Of a DNA stretch of 64,000 bases, positions 48,401 through 58,924 are shown one piece after another. The stretch comes from Salvator merianae (taxonomy: Eukaryota; Chordata; Lepidosauria; Squamata; Teiidae). Location: NCBI GenBank assembly GCA_003586115.2, contig QVOM02000049.1, positions 18,357,470 to 18,421,469 of the forward strand, given 5' to 3'. Every line of letters begins with the position of its first letter. Positions within the stretch are counted from its first letter, which is position 1. The notes under the pieces were generated by a model that saw only the letters and a program-made list of their open reading frames with translations, ran no database searches and was not told where the DNA came from. The position numbers and the translations under genes are program-made.

Positions 48401-49290
48401 GGACCAGGCTGGCCACAGAAATTGCCAAAGCATTTAACCTAGCCATAGAAAAAGCTGGGGGAAAAGCATCCATTTCCATGTTGTGATTGGCTACATTTGT
48501 GCCTCTGTTGCTTCCTGCTCAATTTGCCCCAAATAAGAGTTGCCTCTGTGTTATGACTTCTCATATGAGGAAGGGTCACCCATTCCCAGGCTTTATATGC
48601 AGGGATAAAATGCCTGATGCCTCCCAGGAGGCATCCCTTTAAGAATATCTGATCAAACCCTGGTGTTATTGGTCGCTATCACTACTCGCCTAGTTGGGTG
48701 GCTCAACAGCTGTGGCAGTGGGGAAAAGTCAACTAATACTGATCACTGTTGTTTCTTTGCCTATTGAACAGCACGAACAGCCTCAGTTAGTGCTTTATCA
48801 AAGTTCGGAGAAAACCTAGACTTTAGCCTGTATCTCAATTGCACAGTCAATGACATCTTTGCAAGCCCGCAAGACAGCCAATCTCTATGGTTCTCTCCAC
48901 TGAAGAGACTTGAGGAAATGGCCAGCACCTTGGAGGCCATCAAAGGAGGCTAAAGGTCCATGCATGAGGAGTGACTCTGAGGGAAACCCTTTTCATAAAC
49001 TTAAATGAAGAAGAAAAAAATCAAGTTGCCCATACCTGACAGAGTGAGATAGTCATCTAAGTATTTGGGTATTATCATTATTTCCAAATGAGTCAAAGAG
49101 GCACTTAAAAATAATTGGGGCAGATATTATTTGCTGTTCTCCTTTTGCATCAAAATACTAGAACTATGAATAGAATTGATATGTTGCTTTTGAAGGACCA
49201 CAGAAATTTTTAAAACTGCCTTGTAGTTACCTATAGTATAGTGGCATCAGGCAAGAGATTGAAAACTTCCTCAAAATCACTTTTTAAAAA
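45436..49290. other. Intergenic DNA, no recognised gene
   Basis: AT-rich DNA with a possible LINE 3' tail at about 45.75-46.08 kb, a short SINE-like piece near 47.60-47.65 kb and a (GT)n run at 47280. An open frame of about 61 codons at 48768-48953 (+) is discussed as a finding. PAK1IP1 and C6orf52, expected here by human synteny, were not recognised. Confidence 0.5.
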
Positions 49291-49293
49291 CTC

Positions 49294-49770
49294 TTAGGCC
49301 CTTTCTGCGGTGAATGGTAGTCTAGGTCTCTACCATCTGTCTGCAAATTCAGACCAACTAAAACCTCACCTCACATTAGTATGACCCTGTCCATATTGGA
49401 CTAGGCCATGAACTGGGGAAGGACATCAAAATGGCACCGTATCCCATCCGGTGGTAGACCTTTTTTAAAAGGTCTGCAAATGGACTACTCTTGTTATATT
49501 GGACTACCAAGGGTGTGTGTAAAATATGCCCCATAGGCCACTATATACCACTGGGCATGCTGCTGAAAAAGTCCCAGCTAGTAACTTCAAAGGCTGGGCT
49601 CAGCTTTCAGAACTAGGGCCATGTGGGGATATAACAGGGTGCCCAAAGTGCAGACAGCCCTGAAATGGGATAAGCTCAATTCAAGTCGCCTTAGACAGGC
49701 TGCCTATCCTGGACCAGAGTGTCCTGCCTTAGTGCAAGACAGCCACAGAGAATGAGGAAAGGGTCTAAGT
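49294..49770. mobile_element. hAT-like MITE, long form
   Basis: TTAGGCCCTTTCTGCGGTGA at the left and GAGGAAAGGGTCTAAG at the right. Its interior (TATTGGACTAGGCCATGAAC, GGTGGTAGACC, AAAAGGTCTGCAAATGGACT) is shared with 53.07-53.39 kb and 63.6-63.87 kb. Confidence 0.6.
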
Positions 49771-50492
49771 TGTGCAACTTTGTTTACTTTTTAAAGCAAA
49801 TTTTACTGATTTCAAAGCCTAACGGGTAAGCCATCATATATAATTCTGCACTTGCCTCTCCTGCCTTGTGCTTTTTAAAAGTCTTGTTTCCCCTCAGGAT
49901 TATGCACAGGCTTGCAGCCTCTGCCTTGCTTACAAAGTCCCCATTTACAGTTGCTGAAAATACTGGTTTCAAGTCTTATATGCCATGAAGGTAAATAGAG
50001 AAACTGTGAGGCCCTCCAAACGTAGCTGAATTACAACTTTTTTGATTTTGCTGATGCCAACTGCATTGATGAAAGCTGGAATTCGACAACCAGTGTTTTT
50101 ATATTGCAAGTTAAGTCTAGGCGAGGCATCAACTAGGTGGTCCTTTAATCCTTCTGTTCAGAAAGATATTCCAGCAAGTGTAGGCTGCCTGAACCACCTT
50201 GCCTGCTGTAATTCCCTCTGCTATGCAACAATTACAGGTAAAACTTTCCATCCGGCCACCCTAGGCACTATCTTCTATTTTTAATAGCATCCTGTGGCTC
50301 ATGAATTAGGTGGATGAAGCTATTTTTGCCAGATGTTTTTATCATGATGGTAAATACTCCAGATTAAAATGTCTGAAGCTACCAAAAATGTCCAAGTAAT
50401 TGCAATTGGCTAGAATAGGCTACAATACCCTCTAAGTGAGTTTTGTAAGGGTCCATATGCAAGTTCACATATTCATCTATAAAGCATGATAT

Positions 50493-50674
50493 AGGCCCTT
50501 TCTGCACTTGACCTTATTCCAGATTATATCCTGGAAAAGGGATCTGCCATCTGCATGCTACTATGAACTATGGCACGCTCCACCTGGGGCCTGCTATAAT
50601 CGGCACTAGCGTGTGGATAGCAGGTCCCTATTCTGGGATGTAGTCTAGAATAAAGCCAAGTGCAGAAAGGGCCT
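50493..50674. mobile_element. hAT-like MITE with long terminal inverted repeats
   Basis: AGGCCCTTTCTGCACTTG is present at both ends in inverse orientation, and imperfect pairing continues for about 60 bp through TTATTCCAGATTATATCC. Compact 182-bp element. Confidence 0.8.
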
Positions 50675-51264
50675 AAGTTAGAGTGGCTGCCAATTCACTA
50701 ATAAGCCTGGTTAGAAGGCCCTAAAATCCAAATATCTAAAGGAATGTCTCCTCCCAAACAGGCCTGCCTGTCAGTGCCTTGTGATTTGCCAGTGAGGCCC
50801 TCTCAGTAGTGTTACCACCCCAGAAGTCAAAGGGGTGGGCAGAGGAAAGGCCCTTCTTCCTGATAGACCCTGGGCTATGGAACAGCCTCACCTCTGAGGT
50901 GTTTGGCATTTTCATAATACATATTTAGTTGTTTGGTGAAAACACACTTCTTTACCAAGCCTTCAGTTAATTGCATAGTCTACCCTTCCTGGCTGCTATA
51001 ATTTTGATTTAATTTTTGATTTTCATCTTGTGGACACAGGAACCAGTAGTGGACACACGGACTAATAATCATGTTTTTGTGGCTTCTGAAATGCTACTTC
51101 TGCTACACCGTCAAAGTTGATTGACCACCCCAAAACGAGGCCAGAGAGGTCGTAAAAGTGTCTGACCGAAAACAGGAAAAAGAGCCGAGGATAGTTCGTG
51201 CCCCCCTTGCTGCAGCAGCTTGGTCCGTGCTTTTGTGGTTGTAAAAGAACCACAGCAGGAAACC

Positions 51265-51664
51265 TGGAGCATTTTTGCACTTGACCATGCAGCGGGGACA
51301 CTGTCCACACTGTGGGGCCCTAGCCACTTTCCTGAAACAGACTACTGGCATTTGTGGTGTGAATACTGGCAATTGTACTTGATCCTGACCATGACAGCAG
51401 CCAGAAACCTGACCATGTTTGGCTGCTGCCATGGCAACCAGCAGACCTGCATAGTGTGCATGCGCACACATGTGCAACCAACTGATCACACCAGCCCAGT
51501 CACTGTGCTGCCTGGTAAGGCTGTGGAGCACTAATTAGTGCTCCACAGCTAGGAGCGAGCAGGAACAGCTGTAGCTCCTGGTTGCTCGGACCTCTACCAA
51601 GTGCAGGCGCACTTGTCTAGCAAACGTTCCTGACATTTGCTAGCCCAAAGTGTGAACAGGCCCT
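51265..51664. mobile_element. hAT-like MITE
   Basis: TTTTTGCACTTGACCATGCA at the left and CCCAAAGTGTGAACAGGCCC at the right. Interior CTGTGGAGCACTAATTAGTG resembles 41.5 kb. Confidence 0.5.
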
Positions 51665-52224
51665 TGGTGACGCAGAACAGACTACTGTGAGAGGAAATGG
51701 GAACTATGTCTACAGAGAGGTACAAGGAGCAAAAGTTCAGAAATTATGAACAATATGAATTGAGGAGGAGGTAACATAAAGTCAGACAAAGGTTTTGAGT
51801 AAGGGACTTAAACCTGGCCCCCAGTGACGTGACACATAATTAGCATGAACATGCAATGTATGTTGGCCAATATTTGGGGACGACCTATGCATGTGATGAT
51901 GTGCTGTGTGACCAGATGGTAACCAATCAAATCTTGTTTTCCTGTCTGCAAGGAGTATACAAATAGCTGTTTTGAATGTAACTGCAGGCTAGTTTTGCTG
52001 AGATACATATGTAGCACTGGTCTCCTGCTTCTTGTTGATCGATCAACAAAGAGCTGTTTTATTCTTCCTACCCTTGGCATAGTTATTGGGCAGGCTCGTG
52101 CCAAGCGAATGGCCCCTTTGTGGCAACAATCTGTTTTAGTTTGTTTTTAATTGCAGTTGTATTGGTTTTTAATCTGTGGTGACCTGCTTTGACACCTTAT
52201 CGTATAAGGGAAGTTATAAATGTA

Positions 52225-52335
52225 CATTTATTTATTTAAATTTCCCATCCTATACCCTAAGGTCTCAGGGTGGGTTACAATAAAACCAATACAGTAAACA
52301 GAATTAAAACTGAATTCATTAAAACAAAAACAGAT
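52225..52335 (-). repeat. L2-type repeat tail
   Basis: CCCATCCTATACCCTAAGGT followed by CTCAGGGTGGGTTACAATAA. Confidence 0.6.
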
Positions 52336-53070
52336 GACACAGGCCAATAAATAAACAATAAATAGTGACATGCTCAATTTATTTGTCAACACTAGTTGGA
52401 ATTCCTGTGATCCATGTGTAACACAAGTTTTGGGCCGCATGCATGTTTGCCCCTCCCCCCAAGATGTCTTGAAGGGGGAGTTGCCCCTTGTTTAATGGTT
52501 CTAGGCACAAATTTCAAAGCCAAGGAACTTTCATTCCCCAGCTGTGGTTTGTGAGGGTAGTGGGTGGGAAAAATACAAGTAGCATACCTCCCACTTCTAA
52601 GGCTGGGTCCCATAGTCCTGCTCCTCAAATGCCTACTTTTGCTTTTGAGCAGAGCCTGCCATGGTTTCCAATAACCTGATCATTTTTGTTGCCCTTCAGT
52701 CACCTGTTCCAAATTTTCTGAACCCTTTTTCAAGTAAGGTGCTTCAAACTGGACACAGGCAATATCTATGCAGCACTGAAAAAGAGTGGAAAGATTAGTT
52801 CTAGTGATCTGAAGACCGTGGTCCCTTTGAGATGGGGCATTGGGAGGGCGCCTTTCGGAAGAGGCTCCTACATGCCTCTTCCTCAGGAAATAGCGTGTGT
52901 GGAATGCTTTAAGTTGTCTGGACAAAGCAACTTGGGGCCTTCTTGCCAATAACAGCTGGAAACCACCCTTGTCTAGAACCTTCTATATTTCTGCTGATGC
53001 CACTATGCATAAAATTGCAGTCAAAGGCCACTTGCTGAAGTTGGTCAAAATGCAGCAGCTTGAGATGAGA

Positions 53071-53388
53071 ATAAGGCCCTTTCCACACGGGTTGGTAAAC
53101 TAGCCCACGGCACGTGCTAGGCCTCTGCCATCCACGTGCTAGTGCAGTTACTCCTGCCTTCATTAGAGTGATCCGTCCGCATTGATTTAGGCCGTGGAGT
53201 GGGATACAGTGCCAAAATGGTGCAGTATTCCACTCCTCTGGCGGACCCGTTAAAAGTAGTCCATAAGTAGACTATTGTTGGTATACTGGACTATAAAGAG
53301 CACGTAGATAGTACATTCGGAAGATGCAACTCCTGGGCACACTGTTTGCATTGCTACAATTTCACTTGGCAGGTGCAAAGGACTCAAA
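53071..53388. mobile_element. hAT-like MITE, long form
   Basis: Starts ATAAGGCCCTTTCCACACGG and shares its interior with the 49.3 kb element (CATTGATTTAGGCCGTGGAG, TTAAAAGTAGTCCATAAGTAG). Its right end abuts the perfect hairpin at 53389. Confidence 0.55.
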
Positions 53389-53530
53389 GGGCCTTTCTGC
53401 ACTTTCTACCTTAGAATGGGATTATTATAGTCCAGCTGCTCCTGGTACAGCTGTAGAGTGCTTCACAGCTGTACCAGGAGCAGCTGGACTATAATAATCC
53501 CATTCTAAGGTAGAAAGTGCAGAAAGGCCC
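53389..53530. mobile_element. Perfect fold-back MITE (66-bp arms, 10-nt loop)
   Basis: Bases 53389-53454 and 53465-53530 are exact reverse complements. Ends GGGCCTTTCTGCACTTTCTA belong to the local hAT-like family. AAA flanks it on both sides. Confidence 0.95.
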
Positions 53531-54536
53531 AAAGTTGGAGAAAACCATTCCCAGGGCTACACTGAGTGGGAACCCAGGGTGTGAACAGGAAAAGAGGGGT
53601 GAAATGAAATGGGGGGGGGTAATGGTAAATAAATGTTCTGAGTAAGAAAGGATTGGAAATTACTCTCTTTGCTTTCCATAATTAGTAAGATGTTAGCACA
53701 GTAATGCTGCTCTGAATAAATAATTCCTTTCTCTTCAAGTTTAGTCTTTAATTAAAATCAAACCCTGGCTGGACATCACAGTCCATTCGTGCTGTACTAC
53801 TGCTTCATTTGGGCTCCACAGAAACCAAAGTTCACTCCATTCCATTTTGACATCATCTTTTGGGTGCCACCCCATTTCCTGGACCTGAGACATGCTATCA
53901 GGCTCTACATGGGTTTCTATCACTTTACCTTTCCTGGGAAGTGTTCCCGTTCTGCAAACTTGTCTTTGGCTTCACTATCTACAGATCTTCATGAGATTTT
54001 TCAAGACTGTTGTTAAAACTAACTTAGATCTGAATCTCATCCTGAATCTTTATTAAGGTGCTACCATGTATTTATCGATTTCAGTTGTTATCATTATTAA
54101 CTTCTGATGCATTTGACTTCATCTGCTTATTTATGCATGGGCTTGTGTGTGAAATTTTACATCAAGTCAGTCATCAAATTAACTATTTTTGCCAAGGTAC
54201 TTGCTTTACCTTGCCCATAATATAATTCATAGCTAAATAATAAAAAAAAATAAACATCCTCATTATTCTGTGGCAGATTTTACAGTGGCTGAGGCTGGAT
54301 TTTGCAATGTAAACACTACTGTAAAAGTAGTTAATTCTCTACCTCATATCAGGTTATTAAGATAACAGATCCAAGTTTCCATAATTAAAACCTCAGCAGT
54401 TTAACAGAGGCCAGAGATGAGCAGTTTTCACTAAGAGAGACCAGCAAGCAAAAACTTCTCACAGCATAGAGACAAACACCCACTAATGCCTGAACTTTTA
54501 TTGCTGAAGGACGGCTACAGTGTATTTGCACATAAC

Positions 54537-55077
54537 GCTTTCTGCACTTGTCTGGTATGCTGAATAAGTAGCTCACTACTACATTTCTTCTGCATGAGAC
54601 CAGTCCAGAACCACCCTAAGGGCTCCTTGTTCTGCCTAAAGAGGTCCACAACTGTTCCAACACCATCTATTCCAGTCCAGGGGTGCGTGCTTCTGCATCT
54701 GGTCCAGAACAAAATAAACACCACACCCTCATTCTTGAAGCCTTGCACATGCTTCAAAGTTGGGACTGCAGAGTTTTCCATTGTTCCTTATGCAGGCTTT
54801 GAAGGTAACCTGTAGCCCCATCCTCGCACACTGGACAAGACTGTTGGAGTGATGGGGACATAAGCCAATCACAAGGAAGAGTGGGTGGGGCTTGTGGGAG
54901 TGGGTCTCTTCACCTGAAGAGGAACAGAGAAGGCATGTTTCCATTGCTGCCAGCGTTAGATCAGAACAGCAGCATTCCAGCCCTCGCAGTGTGGATGGCA
55001 CCTACTGGTCTTGAACCAGAACAGACTCGAGTGGAATAGTTAAACCGCCCCAAAGGACGTAAGTGTAGAAAGTCCCA
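54537..55077. mobile_element. hAT-like MITE, 540-bp form
   Basis: Left CGCTTTCTGCACTTGTCTGG and right AAGTGTAGAAAGTCCCA are inverse ends. The interior is not coding. Confidence 0.5.
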
Positions 55078-55499
55078 TAATAATTAAAACGGGCTCCAAA
55101 GGAGCTTAGCATCTTAATCTAAAGGCCAACAAATGAACTACTACCTGCAAGCTACCACTGAGCTGTTTTATTTCTTAATGTGTGCAGATGCAGCTCAGGC
55201 CTCATAAAGAAATTGACCACTTTAATTAGCGTTGTAGCAAAGGAAGATCTTTATAGGCTACCTGATGCATCTTCCTTTAAAATGACAAGGAACCATTGAA
55301 CCTTATTAGGAAAAATATGATCTAGCCTTTTGTGGGAAATGTAGAACAAATTATACTAAACCAGTTAGCAATACAGCAGTATACAGCAATAACGGAGACA
55401 TGGGACAGGTGTTCCAGAACAAGATCTTAACTAGAAATATGATGTAGCTTTTGCAGACACTCACATTTTTTTATTGAAGAAACTAACCAGCCTTCATAT

Positions 55500-56524
55500 T
55501 TAATGTTTTATTTTCATACATATGAAGAGTGATCATGACCCGTAATCCATTGGCAAAACTGTTTCCACCTCCCTCGCTTTTGCTTCCCAGGACCCCTAAA
55601 AGCACATCTTGCTGTTGTCTGTCATCTTTCCCATCTTATTTCCAATCTGAAGGAGATGACTGTGCACACGAATGCTTTTTAAGGAGATGAGTGCAAGGTC
55701 AATAAATTACATGGAAGAAACGGGCATTTCTGTAGGAAAATACTCTTGACACACAAAAAAAGCATTGACCTTAGGATGTCTACACTGTTGAGATTCCCTC
55801 TTTTCTTTGATTCTGGAATCCTTAGAACATCCACCTGAAATACTGGCCAATGTATGGACATACAACTGGTCCAACAGAAATAATCCCCTTCCCAGTAAAC
55901 TGAACTCTTTTCTACTACCCTGCTACATAAAGAAGATGTCCAATTGTTTGTCAAAGCAGAAGGAACTAGGTGCACATCTAAGAATGTCACTCCTTCCACT
56001 GCAGAAGGAACAGGAGGGGGAATAGTGGTCCACAAAATATATTTTTGTCCTACAGATGCTTCTGGCGTTCAGACAGGATCTGTTGAAGAGGCTGGTTGAT
56101 GATGAACCAGGAAGAGCTCTTCCAATCATATGTAGTCCATTTCAATCTGTTACTCTACGTTTTCAATTAGTGTGACCTGATTGTAACACAGTCAATTCTC
56201 CTGGAACCTGAATGCACTCAGCTGGAAGTAGTTCCAAAAAGACTAGTGAATAATCTCTGTGTATTTTCTGGAAGAAATGGCTTCAAAAATGGGATTCAAA
56301 TCTTTAAAAAAAAAAAAATAGGAAGACTAAAGATACTGATTGCCCTGAATTCTTATTTCAACATTAGTGCAAAGGTATTCAAGAAATTATTAAAAAATTA
56401 CCCGTATTCAACATCTTAAAGACACACAACTTTCAGGTAAAATAGTTCTTCCAGACTGTTGGCTCTCCATGATATATTTCACCGAATTAAAACTGATCCA
56501 TTTTTTTCTTTCATTTTGTTGTTG
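55500..56524 (-). other. GCNT2 3' UTR region
   Basis: Follows the GCNT2 stop on the - strand. A candidate poly(A) signal (TTTATT on the + strand) is at 55507-55512. No repeat was recognised; the open frames here look random. Confidence 0.4.
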
Positions 56525-56715
56525 CTAAAGGTACCAGCTTGGCTCCACTGCTATTTCACTCTGGTTCAGTGCTCTCTCCCGAACAGTCAGCTCAAGGCAT
56601 TCCAGAGTAGGTGGATAGGTTGCAAGTTCAAATTTGTTGGCAAACATACTTTTGACATTCATTAGCCACTTGAGGTCACCAGTTCCATATATACAAATAG
56701 CTCTGACATAATGAC
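56525..56715 (-). CDS. GCNT2: GCNT2 last coding exon
   Basis: On the - strand the acceptor CCCTTGATAG leads into [19 protein letters not shown], then [20 protein letters not shown] and [17 protein letters not shown], with a TAG stop at plus-strand 56527-56525. It matches the C-terminus shared by all GCNT2 isoforms (ICIYGxGDLKWL, FANKFEL, QPSWYF). GCNT2 is a Golgi type II membrane enzyme that adds beta-1,6-GlcNAc branches to poly-N-acetyllactosamine and so makes the I antigen. The 191-nt exon enters in phase 1; the previous exon supplies the G of the Gly codon. The Cys residues of ICIYG and ECLEL are retained. Confidence 0.96.
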
Positions 56716-57459
56716 CTATCAAGGGAAGCAAAAGATCAAAATAGTTATTAGATACATTTCATGAATTAAGGAAAGAAGGGCCAAGAGATATTATTATTCC
56801 AAGATCTTTGCACACTAACTCTGTCCTGAAAAAATGAAAATTTTGCAAGTAGCCCTTTTCCTCAATGAGCATAAAGAAGATGGGATCCTGTTCCAGATAA
56901 TCCATGAAAAAAACTTGGAAAGCAGGTTATTTTAAGGGAAATATACTCAATATACAGACTCATATTAGGGATTGATAATGTATAGTCTTCTAGCTGTGGT
57001 TGAAATACATCTCCCATGATTCCTTTCCATCTGCCATATTTGAACTAGTATTCCATTATCTGGATGACCATACATTAGACATTCCTCCAGTCTACAAAAC
57101 AGTAATGCAAACTTAGTCTTCAGTGCTATTCCCTCCCTATTCAAAATATTCCAGTCCAATGGAACAGTATACTGAAATAAAAGCATCCACACCTGTGAAT
57201 AAATTAAGAAATTTCCAAATATATAACAATATTGCTAAAAATCTCATCTGAGCATTCATGCTCCTCCTGAATGAAAACATTTTTGGACTCATGTAACAGT
57301 TGGAATTTTGTTATCAGAGAAAGGGCTAAGTGGTGTGGAAATGCCATAATGCCATATTGCTTTTTTGGAAGCCAGGAAGGTGTGTGTGAGACTCCTATAT
57401 GATCCAAGTGCAAGGAAAATAGCTGGTGTCATACCTGGCATGCACTGAGAAGCAGAAAC

Positions 57460-57715
57460 AATCAATAAGAAGAATGGATTGGGCAGATTCATGGAGGCCA
57501 GGTGTATCAAAGGCTACTAGAATGGATGCCTAGGTACTGCCTCCAGAGTGGAAAGACAGGTAGGATGCCTCTAAAGGCCATTTGCAGGGAGTAGAGAGCA
57601 GGTGAAGGTTTTGCCTTTCTTTTCTGCTTGAGATGCCCAGAAGGAATTGGTGGGCCACTGTGTGAGATGGGATGCTGGACTGTGGCCTGATCCAGCAGGG
57701 CTCCTCTTATGACCT
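57460..57715 (+). mobile_element. CR1/L3-like LINE 3' end
   Basis: ATGGATTGGGCAGATTCATG to CTGATCCAGCAGGGCTCCTC, the same subfamily as 13.4 kb. It lies in the GCNT2 intron 56716-58689. Confidence 0.8.
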
Positions 57716-58084
57716 CTCATGCTCAATGCAGTACACTTCAGATGGCGTATTACCAAGCTGGTGGGGAGACACAGATCCCATTCTGTCCTCTTTTGTTTGA
57801 ACTGTCATACAGTTGCAGCACAGAGGCCTTTTGAAATAGGTGGTTCATGTGCCACTGGAATTCTGGATGCCATGTTAGGTCCAGCAGTTTTTCATCATTT
57901 CCTCTAATCTAAATTCATGTTAATTTTAAACAGAGTGGAAATCCAGTTTTGTATCCCTTTCTTCTAGGTTGCACCAAGCTGCAGTTTGTTAAAAACTAAG
58001 GGCTTAGAGAGGCACAGGACTGTCACATGTCTCACTCAACAACCCTGGGATCCCCACAGCACCTGACAGCCTACTTTAAAGCCG

Positions 58085-58380
58085 ATGAGCCCTATGTAAA
58101 AGGTGTGGGGAACTCACGCCTCCAGGAAGCATGACTGCTGCCATTGTACCCTTTTCCATGGACAGGGCTGCATTGCATTGGCATGCAACATTATACCCTC
58201 TCGGGGGGGGGCGGCGCATCATGCTTGCATATGATGTCATCAAATAGGTGCAGAGAGCCCTAATGCACATTTGCACCTGTGCAATAATGCTGAATGCTAG
58301 CACAACATGGCCCTGCCCATGGCTACAATGACAGCAGCCATGTTTCCTGCAGAGAGGAGTTCTCTGCAACCTTTATACTG
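58085..58380. mobile_element. Probable fold-back MITE
   Basis: GGAACTCACGCCTCCAGGAA with GCTGCCATTGT at the left is answered by AATGACAGCAGCCATGTTTC and GGAGTTCTC at the right. GACAGGGCTGCATT...ACATGGCCCTG also pairs loosely. Confidence 0.45.
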
Positions 58381-58689
58381 GGCTCACCTGCCAGGGAGAC
58401 CCCGGGGTTGTCAGGTGAGGCACGTGACCGTCCCGGACCTCTCTAAACAGTTATTTCTTCATAAACTGCAATTCGGCGCAAGACTACTTCCCCACCCCCT
58501 TTGTTTGATTTCCCGTTTTCTCTCTCTTGGCCTTTTTTTACCGGGATTTCTACAAACACATCCCATTTTTAAACTCCAGAATTCTTTTTAAACCTTTAAA
58601 GGAAAAGATGACAGGATGTAAATCATGCAGTGGGAATTCTCAAGCTATCTGTGCTTCAAAACAAAATGCAAAAATCTCGTGCGCTTTAC

Positions 58690-58782
58690 CATGGCATCCT
58701 CCATGAACCTTTTCATCATTGCTCCACTTAATAGCTCTCAGGTCACCTTCCCATTTGGCCTCTGGCATGGAGCCTGGAACGC
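58690..58782 (-). CDS. GCNT2: GCNT2 middle coding exon
   Basis: On the - strand the acceptor CAAAAAACAG is followed by 93 nt reading [19 protein letters not shown] and [11 protein letters not shown], with donor CATG|GTAAAG. It matches [20 protein letters not shown] and HGGCHG of human GCNT2. It is phase 1 at both ends and splices in frame to 56715. The large exon 1 (about 300 codons, alternative forms) is not in the window and must lie beyond 64000, so the intron exceeds 5.2 kb. Confidence 0.96.
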
Positions 58783-58924
58783 CTGTTTTTTGCAGTAGGG
58801 AGGAGAGAGAGAAACAGAAAGACAATTCTTATAAGGATACAACATTGATACTTCAAATGCTGAATGGAATACCCTATAAAAATATGAATATTGACTTTGC
58901 TTAAGTCAGCTTTAAAAAAAAAAA

